Source: Paulownia fortunei
Lineage: Eukaryota > Streptophyta > Magnoliopsida > Lamiales > Paulowniaceae
DNA length: 64,000 nucleotides
Direction: 5' to 3'
Assembly: GCA_019321725.1 (NCBI GenBank)
Contig: CM033105.1
Coordinates: 11,359,632-11,423,631, forward strand
Positions 12,033 to 24,091 of the stretch are shown here, in pieces. The stretch's first letter is position 1. Each line of letters opens with the position of its first letter. The notes below the pieces were generated by a model, which was not told the origin of the DNA, made no database searches, and saw nothing but the letters and a program-made list of their open reading frames with translations. A program made the position numbers and the translations under genes.

Positions 12033-13862
12033 TGTTTGTAGAATATTTTGCAAACCACTAAGACAAGGTGTCAAGTTTTAATACAATGGTGAGTTGAGTA
12101 TCATATCCACAAGGATTATAATAAAAAATTGCATCAAGTACCATAGTTCAAATAGTCTCAATTTTATCTAAAAATCAAGTAATGATTGGTAAAAAAAGTA
12201 GAGTAAGATAAAAATGCAAAAACAAGAGTGGAGTTCTTAGAAGCAATACAACAAACACCTTATGAATAAAAAATTCTAGAGAAATAACTCACTTAATTAT
12301 CACCTATGTTCTTCCTTCCAAACATACCAATTCAAGTCAACAACACTGTAAGTTAAGAATTTATAAGCTCATCTTCCCTCTCTCGAGTGTCGAATTAACT
12401 ATGAGTTTCAATATGAATTTCAATATCTCTATAAAAGATTAAGAATAAGACTCTACAAAAGTTCAATGAATTCTTTTTCAAAACTTCAAAGATTTCATAA
12501 GGTTCTCAACTCTATGATTCTTAGGTTGTGTTATCCTTGTGATCATGCATCAAACAATCTCAATTAATAGCCAAATAATCAAGATACAATACTAGATAAG
12601 ATAATACAAACAAGATGAATAACTTGAACTAATATTTATTAGAATTCAAAACATAGGATCAAATACGGTTACATCATCCTTCAGAGAGAAAAATTTAGTT
12701 CATCATAGATGAATACAATTACAAGAAATACATAAGAAAGAGCATGGAAATTGTTCACCAATTTGTGAAGTGAAAGGAATTATTGAAGCTCTCATTTTCT
12801 CACCCCGAATGGCTCCTTGTCTTCTAAAATGGCCCCCTTGGCCAATCTCCTCTTTTTAACTCCTCAAGATGATTCCTTATTTTTGGCCCCTTTGGCCAAT
12901 CTCCTCTTTTTAACTCCTCAAGATGATTCCTCATTTTTCAACTCTCAAGAGTCTTCCAAATAAATCCTGAAATCCTTCCATTTTTCTTAGATTTTTCCTT
13001 TTTTCCACTCCTTTTCCTCCATGTTTTTCGGTCAAAAGAAGTCCTCAAATTTGTCTTGGAAGTTGTCTTTTAAATTCCTCCAAAAAGAAGTCCCAAAATC
13101 GAACTTAAAAATTGTGTTTTAAAATTTTCACGAATTGTGGCCGCGGTTCTAAATTTAGGGGCCGTGACCCCAAACTATTTGTTAGAGCATAGATTGAATT
13201 GGCATTGTGGAGCTAAACAATCTATTCTCTTGTTTGCAAACTAGTGTCACGGGCCTACTTTCTGGCACTGTTGCGCCAAACAATCTAGACTTTTTCTTTC
13301 AAGTTGGCACCATATCTCTAAATGGTCTGATCATTCTTCTCGCAAGCTATTTTTGAACTCTTTTTATTCTAAATTAGCTTTTTATATATTCTAATGAATT
13401 ATAATTCTATATCTTGGATTTTCAAAGACACTTGAATCAACTCAATATGATATCTGCGAAGAGAATTATGTCTAAAATATCAAAATATGTCATACCAAAA
13501 AGTTTCAGTCCAGTGCTGACTCTTAAACTTGATTTTTCTCATTGGAATTAAAAGAACTAGATTTTGTATAAACATAAAATTCTATATCTATCTCTTGGAT
13601 TTCCAATGGATCAAGAACCAAGTCAATATGATTTTGGGGCAAAGAGTTAGGATTGAAATACTAAAATCGGCGTCAGTAGCACCACAATGCGGATTCTTCA
13701 AAATTTCAATCCAATTTTGTTTTTTTTTTCATTTTTTTCTCATTTTGCCATTACCTACAAGATTTCAAACTAAATGCATAAAAATTACCATAAACACTTG
13801 AAAACAAAGCAAATGTTAATCAAAAGGCATATATGCATTATTGGTATAAAACCTACTTATCA
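12033..13862 (-). mobile_element. Gypsy LTR (3' LTR position), minus orientation
   Basis: Read on the minus strand the segment begins TGATAAGTAGG at 13,862. It ends near 12,033 in a region that parallels the LTR at 19,876-21,482 (gcaaacc, then gagtatcatatccacaagg against gtccgaggtcgatccacagg). Plus-strand sequence just beyond 13,862 (tgtttgtcctcaagcatcac) parallels that beyond 21,482 (gcttgtcctcgagcaagc). Overall similarity to the other LTR is low, so the two may belong to different elements of one lineage. A GC-rich patch lies at 13,140-13,300. Confidence 0.5.
12831..12938. repeat. 54-bp tandem duplication inside the LTR
   Basis: ggcccc(c/t)ttggccaatctcctc followed by the same flanking phrase occurs at 12,831 and again at 12,885, nearly identical over 54 bp. 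A simple two-copy tandem repeat. Confidence 0.9.
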
Positions 13863-15514
13863 AATACCCTTAAACTTGAAGATTTGTTTGTCCTCAAGCA
13901 TCACATATGAATTCTCATAACAACCCCTCTGTAAATTAGGTTACCAAAGTTAATAAAGATTTTTATAACATCTCATCTCAAAAGATTAGAAAAATATACC
14001 AAATTTACATGTTAACCTGCATATTGGTTTCACTTAAGTTTATGGTCTTGTGTGTGTGAGTGTGAAAGTAGTAGTTTACCAACTTTCAGTTATCATCCAA
14101 ATAGATTTATAAAGTCAACTACTCATATTTGATCTACTTTTGAAGTGATTGCCAAACTCCATAATCTTGTTTTTCGCACTAGTCTCAACTAATGTAGGTA
14201 GATCATAGAATCAAAGATCAAAAGGACTTCCAAACCTTGTATTATGAGGCTTGGGTAATGGTAGGAAAATATAAAAAAATATAGCTAAAAATTACCCATT
14301 TTACACAATCATACTAGAACCTTTATAAATAAGCACCAACTTTTTCATCGATCCCTTTATTTTTCTTTACTGAACATCCCATTTTTTTTTCTTTTTTCAT
14401 CTTGGATTACCCTCAAAGTTATTTCTTTTATTGTTTGCAACGGGGGTCTATTTGTTTTAGGCGTTCAAATCATACAATTCAATTCAAAATCTCTTTATTT
14501 TCATACTTTTTCAATCTTTTCTTTACTTTATTTTTATTTTTCTAATACAATAATTCATCCAAGATTGATTGTGTAAATGAGAAGAAAAAGGGTCAAAAAT
14601 TAAAATTTTTCATAAAGCTCGATAATGTGTATGTGGTATCTGAATAAGTTTTTCAATAGGCTCAAGAAGGGACATTAGAGAATAATTCAAGTGTAGGTTA
14701 GTTTCAAAGGCTTAAATGGTCCAAAAATGGCCTAAATCATCTCCCTAATACTAAGTCACCTAGGATTTACCTTGACTTGTGATCAAACAAGTTTTAAAGA
14801 TTGGTGGGATCATTTGGGAAACAATAAGACCTTATAAACTATCTCTAAATACTTAAATGTAACTCAACAAACTACTTAGTGCATCAAGATTCACAAAACC
14901 TCATAAAGTAAATAAAACCAATTTAGACACGTAAACAAATGTACATATTCTAATATTCACTTTTATTTTCTCAAACATGCACATAGTTCATCACTAAACT
15001 TGACAATCAATAAACTAAACAAGTTAATGAACTAAACTCAACAAGGTACAAACAAGTATAAAACTTCTCAAGCAATAAGCAATTATCCTAAACTCCTAAA
15101 ACTCCTGAACTCCCTCCCAAACTTAATATCAGCATTGTCCTCAATGATTGAAAAAATTATAAAACGAGAGGACTTTCCTAAAAATAGATGGTGTTCAGTC
15201 CCAGGTGGGAGTGGCATCATCAAATGAAGATGATGAGTATGCAGAAAGGACTAGAGGTTGTCTTTTAGATTTAAAACCCTATTGTACACGCATGCTGCGA
15301 AATGCTCATTTTTTTCTTTTTTTTTCAATCTTTGCATTTTCAGCCTTTATCCAACAAAAATGAGTAAAATATCAAGGAACAATCACCATGATATGAAACA
15401 ACACAAGAATAACAAGAAATAAAACAACACACACAAAAATAAGAACAGATTGCTTGGATTACCTCTCAAGAAGCGCTTTATTTAAAGTCTTTATCTAAAC
15501 CAAAACCGAATATA
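13863..15514 (-). other. Long 3' non-coding region of a gypsy element
   Basis: No coding frame. It lies between the end of pol (15,515) and the LTR (13,862) in minus orientation. It is bounded by the two conserved phrases of this lineage, antisense in the window: a leucine/cctcaag-type phrase at 13,888 and ctccctcccaaacttaatatcagcattgtcctcaatg at 15,110-15,146. Long 3' untranslated stretches are normal in Athila/Tat elements. Confidence 0.5.
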
Positions 15515-16620
15515 TTATGTTGCTTCTCCAAGTGGAAGATTATACATCTTCCAAATTTTATTTTCGTAATAATATTTCAACTTTTGTCCATTGACACGAA
15601 ATAATGTGACATCCTTACCTTTAAGCTCAATCGGCCCAAACAAAAATATCTTGTTAACAACAAAGGGACTGAACCATCTAGATTTCAATTTTCTTGCAAA
15701 AAAATTTAATATAGAATTAAAAAGCAACACAAGTTGTTCAGGTTGAAATTCTCTTCTCAATATCATTTTGCCAAACTATTGTTTTGTTCTTTCTTTATAG
15801 CTTTTAGCATTTCCATAGGCATCAAGCCTAAATTTCTCCATTTCATTGAGTTCCAACAATCTTTTTTCTCCAATGGCCTCTGTATCAAAATTTAATTATT
15901 GCACAACCCAATATGTTCTATGTTCTAGCTCAATGGGGAGATGATAAGATTTTCCAAAAACTAATCATTAATGAGACATACCTATAAAAGTTTTAAATGT
16001 TGTGCGGCATACCCACAAGGCATTATCAAATTTATGTATCAAATCCTTTTGATTAATGCTTACTATTTTCTCAAGGATTTGCTTCATTTCGTAGTTTGAT
16101 ATTTCGGATTATCCATTTAATTGAGGATAGTATCCAAAAGTTACCTTGTATCTTATACTATACTTAGCTAAAAGTTTATTAAACATTTTATTGCAAAAAT
16201 GAGAACTTTCATCACTTACAATTGCTCTAGTTGAGCCAAAACGAGTGGAAATGTGATTGTTCTAGAATTTAAGCACTACCTTGGCATCATTAGTAGGTGT
16301 ACCAATTGTTTCTATCCACTTGAAGATATAGTCCACATAAGTAGAATGTATGATCGGCCATTTGATGGAGGATGTGGTCCCATGAAGTCAATCCTCCAAA
16401 CATCAAAGAGTTCAACTTTCATTATGTTAGTCAAAGGAAGCTCATGACATCTAGTAATTATTCCAACCCTTTGATGCCTATCACATGTCTACACAAAAGT
16501 ATAGCAATCCTAAAACAAAGTTGGTTAATAAAAATCGGATTACAATACTTTAGAAGCTGTCCTTGCAGGTTCAAAATAACCACCACATGGGGATGAATGA
16601 CAATGATTTAGAATTTCATT
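15515..16620 (-). pseudogene. Gypsy integrase pseudogene (core and C-terminal part)
   Basis: The C-terminal end is open at 15,515-15,766 (RREFQPEQLVLLFNS, ARKLKSRWFSPFVV, RVNGQKLK), the GPY/F-type tail of Ty3/gypsy integrases. Core fragments are recognisable with stops between 15,780 and 16,620. A VSDESSHFCNK-like phrase around the second catalytic Asp lies near 16,180-16,225, and an ELNEMEK...AYGNAKSYKE-like phrase near 15,790-15,860. The conserved GG...GPMK region is at about 16,360-16,390. Many stops and shifts; inactive. Confidence 0.75.
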
Positions 16621-16625
16621 GTTTC

Positions 16626-17045
16626 CTATATTAGAATGCATTTTTGAATCACATAATCTAAACACCTTTTGAAGAGCAAGGGGTCATTCCATAGATATGA
16701 CTTCACATCATGTAAGAATTTTTTCTCTAGATGATATGTGAGGTCTAGGGGAAATAATCCACTTGCAAGATAATTTATAAAATCTGCATACCAAAGTAAA
16801 TTATCTTTGATTGCCAAAATAAACTCATCGAGGAAAAATTCTTTAATTGGCCCTTCAAAGTTCTCATTTTTTTGCTCCAACCATAATAAATGATTAGCCA
16901 CCACATTTTTATTTCCCTTCTTATCTTTGATTTCAAGATCAAATTCTTGAAGAAGGAGTATCCACTGGATTAGCTTTAGTTTTGCATCTTTTTTAGCAAA
17001 GAAATATCTAATAGCAGTATGACCGGTATACACTATCAATAGCAA
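16626..17045 (-). pseudogene. Gypsy RNase H and integrase zinc-binding region (broken)
   Basis: A 139-codon open stretch on the minus strand starts at [21 protein letters not shown] and [17 protein letters not shown], then [10 protein letters not shown], the distinctive C-terminal RNase H blocks of Athila-like gypsy elements. It continues through [11 protein letters not shown] and [11 protein letters not shown] into the integrase N-terminal region. It is bounded by stops and continuous in phase with neither neighbour, so it is a fragment. Confidence 0.8.
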
Positions 17046-17760
17046 TAATTTTTACTCGATCTATCTCAAGTCCTTTGGAGGACACTCAGTGACCTAAAAC
17101 AATACATTCTTTTACCATAAAATAGCACTTTTCCTAATTTAAAACAAGGTTAGCCTCTTCCCATCTCTACAAAATTGAAAAATCAATGCATATATCAAAT
17201 GATGAGCCAAATACTAAAAAATCATCCATAAAAATTTCCATTATGTTCTCCATCATATCATGAAAAATTGCCATCATACATCTTTGAAATGTGACTAAGG
17301 CATTGTATAATCCAAATGATATTTTTCGAAAAGCAAAAGTACCATAAGGTCATATGAATATTGTTTTCTCTTGGTCTTCGGGTGCTATAAAAATTTGATT
17401 GTACCACGAATAACCATAAAAAAATAATAGTATTGATCTCTACAAGTCGGTCTAACATTTGGTCAATAAATGAGAGGGAAAAATGGTTTGTACAAGTAGC
17501 TTTGTTGAGTTTTTTATAATCAATGTATACTCACCAACTTGTGACCATTCTTATTGGTATAAGTTTATTGTTATCATTTTGAATTATGGTCATACCACCT
17601 TTTTTGGAACTACTTGAGCCGGACTCACTCAAGAACTATTAGAAATTGCATAAATAATTTCAGCATTCAACCATTTCAAGACTGCATTTCTTACAACCTT
17701 TTTCATTACAAGATTTAGTCTATGTTGATGTTCAACAGATGGTTTGTAAGATTCTTCCAC
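17046..17760 (-). pseudogene. Gypsy reverse transcriptase pseudogene
   Basis: Phrases of gypsy RT are readable across several frames. FMDDF, the catalytic YxDD-type motif, is at 17,221-17,232 with both Asp retained. Upstream blocks cover the palm and fingers between 17,258 and 17,720. The motif is intact but the surrounding frame is broken by stops and indels. Confidence 0.7.
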
Positions 17761-18181
17761 TAAGATTTTATGTATGACAATTGAAGGACTAATACCTTTT
17801 AAATAAAAAATTGACCAACCAATATCATATTTATGCTCTCTTAAAACACAAAGTAATTATTTAACCTCTAAATGAGATAGAGATGCTGAAATAATTACCA
17901 GATAAATGTTGTTAGCATCTAAAAATTCGTACTGCAAATGCTCGGGAAGTGCTTTCAACTCCGGTGATATTGATTGTTCCTTAATTGTGGATTACTTTCT
18001 TACATTTATCCTTCTTCAACTCTACCTAATGCATTAAATCCTCATTAGCAATATCATGGTGATTACATTGCATTATGCAATGAACAATGCATTGCTCTAA
18101 AGGTTCAGTAGGAATTTAATTGAGAAAATGATCATTCAAGAAAGTTTCTAACATATTGATCCTATTAAAAGTATGGTTTCT

Positions 18182-18620
18182 CTAAAACTTCAATGCATGA
18201 TAAATGTTAAACATCACTTCATCCTCATTAACTCTTAGTGTTAATTTACCGCACTGCACATCAATTAAAGCATGCCCAATAGCAAGAAATGGTCGACTAA
18301 GAATTAAATGAATTTCTTGGTCTTCCTCCATATCTAACACCACAAAATCTGCATGAAATATGAATTTATCTACTTTTACCAATACATCTTCAACAACTTC
18401 TCTTGGATAGGTAAGAGATCAATTTGGATAGGTAAGAGATCAATGTGCTAATTGCAAGATGATAGTGGATGGCTAGACTTCTCTAATTCCTATTTTTTTA
18501 AAAATAGAAAGTGATATCAAATTAATGTTTACTTTAAGATCACAAAATATTTTATCGAAGAAAAATCCTCCTATGCTTCAAAAAATAGTAAAACTCCATA
18601 GATTCTTCAATTTTTGAGAA
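18182..18620 (-). pseudogene. Gypsy aspartic protease pseudogene
   Basis: VDKFIFHADFVVLDMEEDQEI and LILSRPFLAIGHALIDV (18,182-18,382) form the C-terminal half of a Ty3/gypsy protease with its ILGR-type motif, here ILSR. The active-site region is at about 18,500-18,550 in another frame; the usual D-L-G-A reads D-L-K at 18,533-18,544. Polyprotein cleavage would not be possible. Confidence 0.7.
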
Positions 18621-18879
18621 AGCTTGTTCTGTAAAATGGCACTACACTCCTCTGTAAGATTCACAGTTTTAAATTTCACCAATCGCCTTTTTTCTTGACA
18701 TCACATATTTCATAAACTTAGCATAGTTAGGCATTTGCTCAAAAGTATCTACAAAAGGAATGTTGATACGAATTTTTTTGACAATTTCCAAAAAAAATTC
18801 AAATTGTAAATTAATCTTTTTCTTTAGAAATCTTTATGGAAAAGGAATAGGAACATTAAATTTAGGATAAGTTTCAAAG

Positions 18880-19783
18880 TTAGGAGTAGATTTTAGCTTC
18901 TCAGCCTCTATTTGTTCATTTGATTGTCTTTCTTCTTTCTTTGGTTGTTTCTCACAGGACTTTGACTCAAAGTGCTTTCTATTGGCTCATCAATGTTAGA
19001 ACTTTTCATTTTCGGCCCCTTAATTTTGGCTCCACTTCAAAGTTGGATAGCTTTGCAATGCTCCATTGGATTGATTTTCGTATCACTTGGAAAGTTTTCT
19101 TTATATTTTTTAGCATTAAATTCAATAGCAAGTTGTCCAATTTGAGTTTTTATTGATTTCATTTGAGCTCCTAAACTTGAAGCTAGCTTCCCCAATTGAG
19201 TCTCAATGTTGTTTATCTTTAATTTATCCTTATTCAATCGGGCTCTTGTCTCGCCAATGAAAGTGCTTGATAAATCCTCCAATGATGCCTTTTTGTCACC
19301 TAATTAAGGGTTGGATTTGATGGATTGTTGTAACTTGGTAGGGGTTGAAACACATTTTGATTGTTGGCATAGGTAAAATTCTCAGGATTTCTAAGCCCCG
19401 AATGGTAGTGAGTAGATAACTAATTTTCCCTAAAATCGAAATTACAATTATTGATAAAGTTTACCTACTCATTATCTTTTATTTTCATAAATGAAGTGTT
19501 AGTGGATGCCATGGAATCCATTCCTTGATAAACTCCATTAGAAGTCTAAGCTGCAAATTGGTTAGAGAGTAGAAACTTGTGCAACTAATTGTGTAAATGA
19601 ATTTACTTCAAGAATACCGACAACCTTTTTAATGGAAGACCTCTCAAAAGGCCATTAATAGCTATTAGTAGCCATATCTTCAAGTAAAATATGGGCTTCA
19701 TATGTGGTCTCAGACATCAAAGTTCCACCTGTGGCAGTATCTATTATGGTTCGAGTTTGTCAATTCAAACCATTATAGATGCT
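18880..19783 (-). pseudogene. Gypsy gag fragment
   Basis: The clearest part is 19,037-19,282 on the minus strand: IETQLGKLASSLG, then QIGQLAIEFNAKK, FPSDTKINP and EHCKAIQL. These are hallmark blocks of Athila-like gag C-termini. A proline/asparagine-rich stretch (19,300-19,450) and a further gag-like piece to about 19,780 follow in other frames. No full-length frame remains. The gag start and leader are missing: homology stops directly at the duplicated LTR-end sequence at 19,784. Confidence 0.7.
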
Positions 19784-19831
19784 ACAACTTTAAGGTTGCA
19801 AATCCAAGTTCAGGTTGTAGTAAGTAATAAA
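19784..19831. repeat. LTR-end sequence duplicated on the gag side of the primer site
   Basis: These 48 bases match 19,880-19,927 on the other side of the primer site with few differences (ctttaaggttgcaaa, aagt(t/g)caggttgtag, taagtaataaa). The offset is 96 bp. In element orientation this is the LTR 3' end repeated downstream of the primer site. Confidence 0.85.
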
Positions 19832-19851
19832 CCTGAATACTTACCTTGCCT

Positions 19852-19869
19852 TCCCCGGCAACGGCGCCA
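19852..19869 (-). other. tRNA-Asp primer-binding site of a gypsy element
   Basis: On the minus strand the 18 bases read TGGCGCCGTTGCCGGGGA. This is complementary to the 3' end of plant tRNA-Asp (..TCCCCGGCAACGGCGCCA). It lies 6 bases from the LTR end. The perfect match shows the element used Asp-tRNA for minus-strand priming and sets its orientation as minus. Confidence 0.9.
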
Positions 19870-19875
19870 AAAACT

Positions 19876-21482
19876 TGCTATAACTTTAAGGTTGCAAACC
19901 TAAGTGCAGGTTGTAGTAAGTAATAAATTTCTCGTGAGTCCGAGGTCGATCCACAGGAAGGTTGTTTGAAGAATTCAAGTTTATATTTCTAAAAAGATGG
20001 AGTTTATGTGAATCAAAATATATGAACAATTAATGTATGATATAATTAAAGAAAAACCGAAGTAATAAAAGTACTGAGGATTAAGGATAAACTATTGAGT
20101 TTTAGATAGAAAAATAGTTATTTATTCTTTTTACCTTTATTAATTGCCACAATTGGAATCCATACATAATGAAGGTTCCAATGGGAAGATATTATCAAAG
20201 TAACTCATGCAATAAGGTAATCATGATATTGTCTTACTATTGCAAATTATCTCTTAACGCCAACACTTATTTATGGGATCAAGCATTTATGTACACATTT
20301 GTCAACAACAAATCAAGATTTTATATTAGCAGTCGGTGGGGTAAAATCGTACAATAAGCTAAATGAACCCAAGTATTTGTTGTGCCATTGAAGATACATA
20401 AATCAAGAATCACCACAAAACAAGTAGGGTTTAGATCAAAAATAAAAATAAAAATAATAATACAACATACTTAAATAATTTCTACCTTTATAACCATTTC
20501 TCTTCCTCCATCAAGAGATTCACCCTTTTTTCTCAGCAAAATAAAATTTAGAAAGACATAATAAAAGTAACAAAGACTAAAAATATAAGAGAAACTAGAG
20601 AATGTATTTCTATTACTACTAGAAAACTTAGAATACTAGAAAACATACAAACTAGATAACTTAGCCTAAAAAAACCCTCTACCCCCCCCCCCCCTCTTAC
20701 AAGTTTAATACATGGCCTATTTATAGTACTTGGAGTAAGCTAGAGGCCAAACAAATAATGGAGGGGTTAATTAAGTGGTATGCTAGTTGTCAAGAGTTGG
20801 TAAGTTGTTACATAAATTTCTCATCCACTGAATGGAATTACATTTTTTGGTTAGATAAAGCCAGATTTTGAAGATATGTGAAAAATTAAAATTGTAGATC
20901 TTTCAGCACTGATATATTTTCATATATCTTTTGTCAAATTTGGCGGTCAGATGAAGGAGATATAATCAAATTACCGAGTCATATCCAAAAGCCGCCCTTT
21001 AAGCCTATGGTTTTACCATTTCGACACATTTTCACACCATCTTATCTTCAGCAAACTTGTTTATTTACCTCTTGGATATAGCACATCTGAATTTCAGCTT
21101 AAAATAAATTTGGGCTCAAGATATATAACCGAATTGGTAAAATATGTCAATACTGGACTAAACTCTTATCCGAATTTTGGTGATCCATTTTGTGCAACTA
21201 CTTGGACAAATTTTCTACTATCATCAAGACTGAATTGGGCTGAGTCTCTCCAACATAAAAGTTGTACCTCTATCTCTTGGCTTTCAAATGAAACAAGCTT
21301 CAGGTCCATAGAGCTTTTGATCATGAAGTTATGCTCAAATTACAAAAACTACACAAGTCTGGAAACATGCTTCTATCTATTCCCTAACACAAAACACTAA
21401 TAAAATAATAATATTAATAAGAATAAAGCAAGAAAAGTATAAAGAATTTGATACAAAAATATATCAAAATATGCACTTATCA
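19876..21482 (-). mobile_element. Gypsy LTR with primer site on one side and polypurine tract on the other
   Basis: On the minus strand it starts TGATAAGTGCATATTTTG at 21,482 and ends at about 19,876, six bases before the primer site: about 1.6 kb. Just upstream of its start (plus 21,483-21,496) lies a polypurine tract (minus strand gtgtgggggaatt). A 5' LTR should not have a tract there, so this LTR also serves as the 3' LTR of a second internal region at 21,483-23,100. A 13-base C run lies at 20,682-20,694. Confidence 0.65.
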
Positions 21483-23160
21483 AATTCCCCCACACTTAAC
21501 CCTTGCTTGTCCTCGAGCAAGCTTAAAACAAACTTAAACTAATCCACTTTCGTAAGAAATCACGATTACATTTAGCATATGCAACAAGCCTTTAAACTCC
21601 TAGGTGGCCCATAGAGGACGAGTTGTAGTCTCGTGAAGGTTTCCAGCAGTGATACCTACAAACACCTATAATAACTATCTTCCAACTTTTATTCTCATGA
21701 AGCAATAAAGTAATATGGAAATAAAATCAAACAAGTGTTGAGTTTAACTCTTAGTTATTCAAAAATCAATACATTTCCCCAATAAGCATACTCAAGTGTG
21801 TATGTGGACAGTTAATGTCAATAGTGATGAAATTATGCATGTTTCAAATAAGTAAATTCTCATAAAACCTTGCAAAAACCATCACCCAATCTCTAACAGA
21901 AAAGTTAAACATCATAGGCTCTTCCTTTGATGCAAATCTCCACTACACTGAAGGCACCACACGAAATCAAAAGGTCTTCAACAAAGGTTGTAATGGGGCC
22001 AAAGGGTGGTGATGTAGCTAAAAAATAAAAGGATAGGATGCAACAAAGGTTTTAAAAATTTCATGAAATTAGAGACATAAATTTATCGATGAAAAATTCT
22101 CAAACTCCAAAAATTTCACACTAGGGTCTATTGTTATTGAATTTGACCCCTCTTATTCATCTTGCAACATCTCATTTTTAGTTGCAACTTGTAGCACTTT
22201 GCAACTTTTTTTTTTTATTACTATTATTGTTTTTTTTTTTTAAAAGAAACTCCCCCACACTTATCTTCTATTCCAACCTGAATTTTTTTTGTAAGTTCAA
22301 GCTGTCAATTGAAAGTCTCTTAAACTCCAATCATTTTTAGAACAAGGGTTGAATAATAGTGTATTTAGGTTAGGTAAAAAGATATGGTTACAAAAAAAAT
22401 ATTTATTTGTTATAAGGCTCAAAGTGGTTTAGTAGGGGGATGTTTTCTTGAAATATCATATAGGGAACAAGCTGATTTGGCAATGGTGCTAGAAAGCCTA
22501 ATGCCTTAATCATTTTTCTAGTGCACTATCAGTCGTTCGCCTCGACAGACTAAAAGTAAAAGTTCTAATACTCAACTCCTACATATTGAAGATTCAAGTG
22601 ATTATTAGAGCAAGGGCATAAGAACTATCTATTTTGACATGATTGTCTTCACACTAAATAACATAACTATTTGTGCAAAATAAAATTTGAGTATAATTAT
22701 CGCAAAAATATATTAACCAAATAACAACATCAAAGTCCAAAACAACACCTATCATCAATCAAACCATATTATTCATGCTTAATTTTAATCATTGAAGTTG
22801 GAAGAACCTATACGACTCAAAAAAAAATTGAAAATTCACAAACATTTGTTAAAAACTTTAAAAACCTGCCATGTTATGTAAAAAATAGGGATGCGTCTCA
22901 AGAGTGTTACAATTATCCTTTACTCAGCCACTTTCTTTTTCATCTTTCAACAGACTCATCAAAAAAACAAGCTTGATATATATATATATATTTAGATTTT
23001 TTTTAAATACTAGAAAAACACACATTGTATATACAAGTCATGATATCAATTATCCCTCCCCCCAACCTAATTGAGACATTGTCCCCAATGTCAAAAATAG
23101 ATAGAAAAGTAGAGTTTGAAAGATATCACATAAAATACGGCTAATAAAGCTGAAACAAAA
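21483..23160 (-). other. 3' non-coding region of a second gypsy copy
   Basis: No coding. It starts with the polypurine tract beside the LTR (antisense: cccccacacttaacccttgc). Near 23,055-23,092 it carries the second lineage phrase, ccccccaacctaattgagacattgtccccaatg. The same two phrases bracket 13,863-15,150. What follows in an intact element would be pol; here the LOG-like sequence follows instead. Poly-T runs lie near 22,208 and 22,230. Confidence 0.5.
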
Positions 23161-23200
23161 AAAAAGACATACTATTAGATAAAATTATTAACAATAAGTA

Positions 23201-23852
23201 TCACAGACTGAGAGTCAAATTCAATTTGCATTTTCGACCATTGTTCCTGTTGGACCAATCCACATTGGCCAAGGCTGGATCAGGTTTTGGCACATATGCT
23301 AGAAGTTGATCAATCAGCAGGTCAGATGTCGGAGCAGAAATGATGATTCTTCTTGCAAAAGTTGAAATAAAACCTTTTTTCACAGCATGATCTACAAAAG
23401 ATAGCAAACCATCATAAAAATCATTAACATTAAAAATACATATAGATTTTTGGTGAATGTTGAGTTGCGCCTAAGAGACAATTTGGAATAATTCCTCCAG
23501 TGTACCAAAACCGCCAGATAGAATGATGAATGCATCCGCATTGTTTAATATGTTAGGCATTCTGTCTTGAATATGTGACACTTTTAGCTTATCTCCAATG
23601 GCCATACATGTGATATTCTGTACTATTAAAGATTTTGGGATAACTCCTAAAATTTTGACACCTCCTACATAAGCAGAAATAGCAACACTCCCCATTAACC
23701 TGAAATTGCTTCCCCCATACACTAAATGAATTTTTTTTTCTGCTAAAGTTCTACCAAGGTTATTGGCTGCCCCTATAAACTCATCATTTTTTTCTAAATT
23801 TGATCCACAAAAAACACAAATGGAATTAAATTTGCGAGTTGAAGAAACTTCT
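23201..23852 (-). pseudogene. LOG-like cytokinin riboside 5'-monophosphate phosphoribohydrolase, intronless pseudogene
   Basis: LOG enzymes release active cytokinin bases from their nucleotides in the cytosol. On the minus strand one frame runs about 217 codons, near the family's usual ~200-230 residues. Blocks in order: ICVFCGSN (23,798-23,821), LVYGGSN...LMGSV, ILGVIPKSL, NADAFIILSGGFGTLEEL, AQLNIHQK, FYDGLLSFVDHAVKKGFIS, RRIIISAPT and a conserved AYVPKPDPALA tail. The conserved PGGxGTxxE motif reads SGGFGTLEE, so the Pro is lost. The Trp codon before AQL is TAG (23,471-23,473). Plant LOG genes are interrupted by several introns; none is present here. No start codon precedes it in frame; a stop lies upstream. 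No poly(A) tail is visible beyond 23,201. Most likely an old retrocopy. Confidence 0.85.
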
Positions 23853-24091
23853 ATTTTTTTTTTTCGTTTTTGAAAATAAGTTGTGCAAAAATAGAGTGAG
23901 TACAGTGATATTTATTGAGGTATGAACAGGGAATACATTTATTACATGTCTTTTTCTTTTATCAAAAAGGTTGAAAATAAAGACACATACGAAATTTAAA
24001 AATTACCTACTATCACGTGTATGTACATGTAGTTGTAATTATGGCTCACATCTTCCTCTGGTTTTACGTCTAGTAACGGCTTAAACGCCCT

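Noticed and set aside
12033..21482. Treating 12,033-13,862 and 19,876-21,482 as a certain LTR pair of one element
   Set aside because: Only the ends and a few phrases match; the bodies are strongly diverged. They are listed as the same lineage, not as a proven pair.
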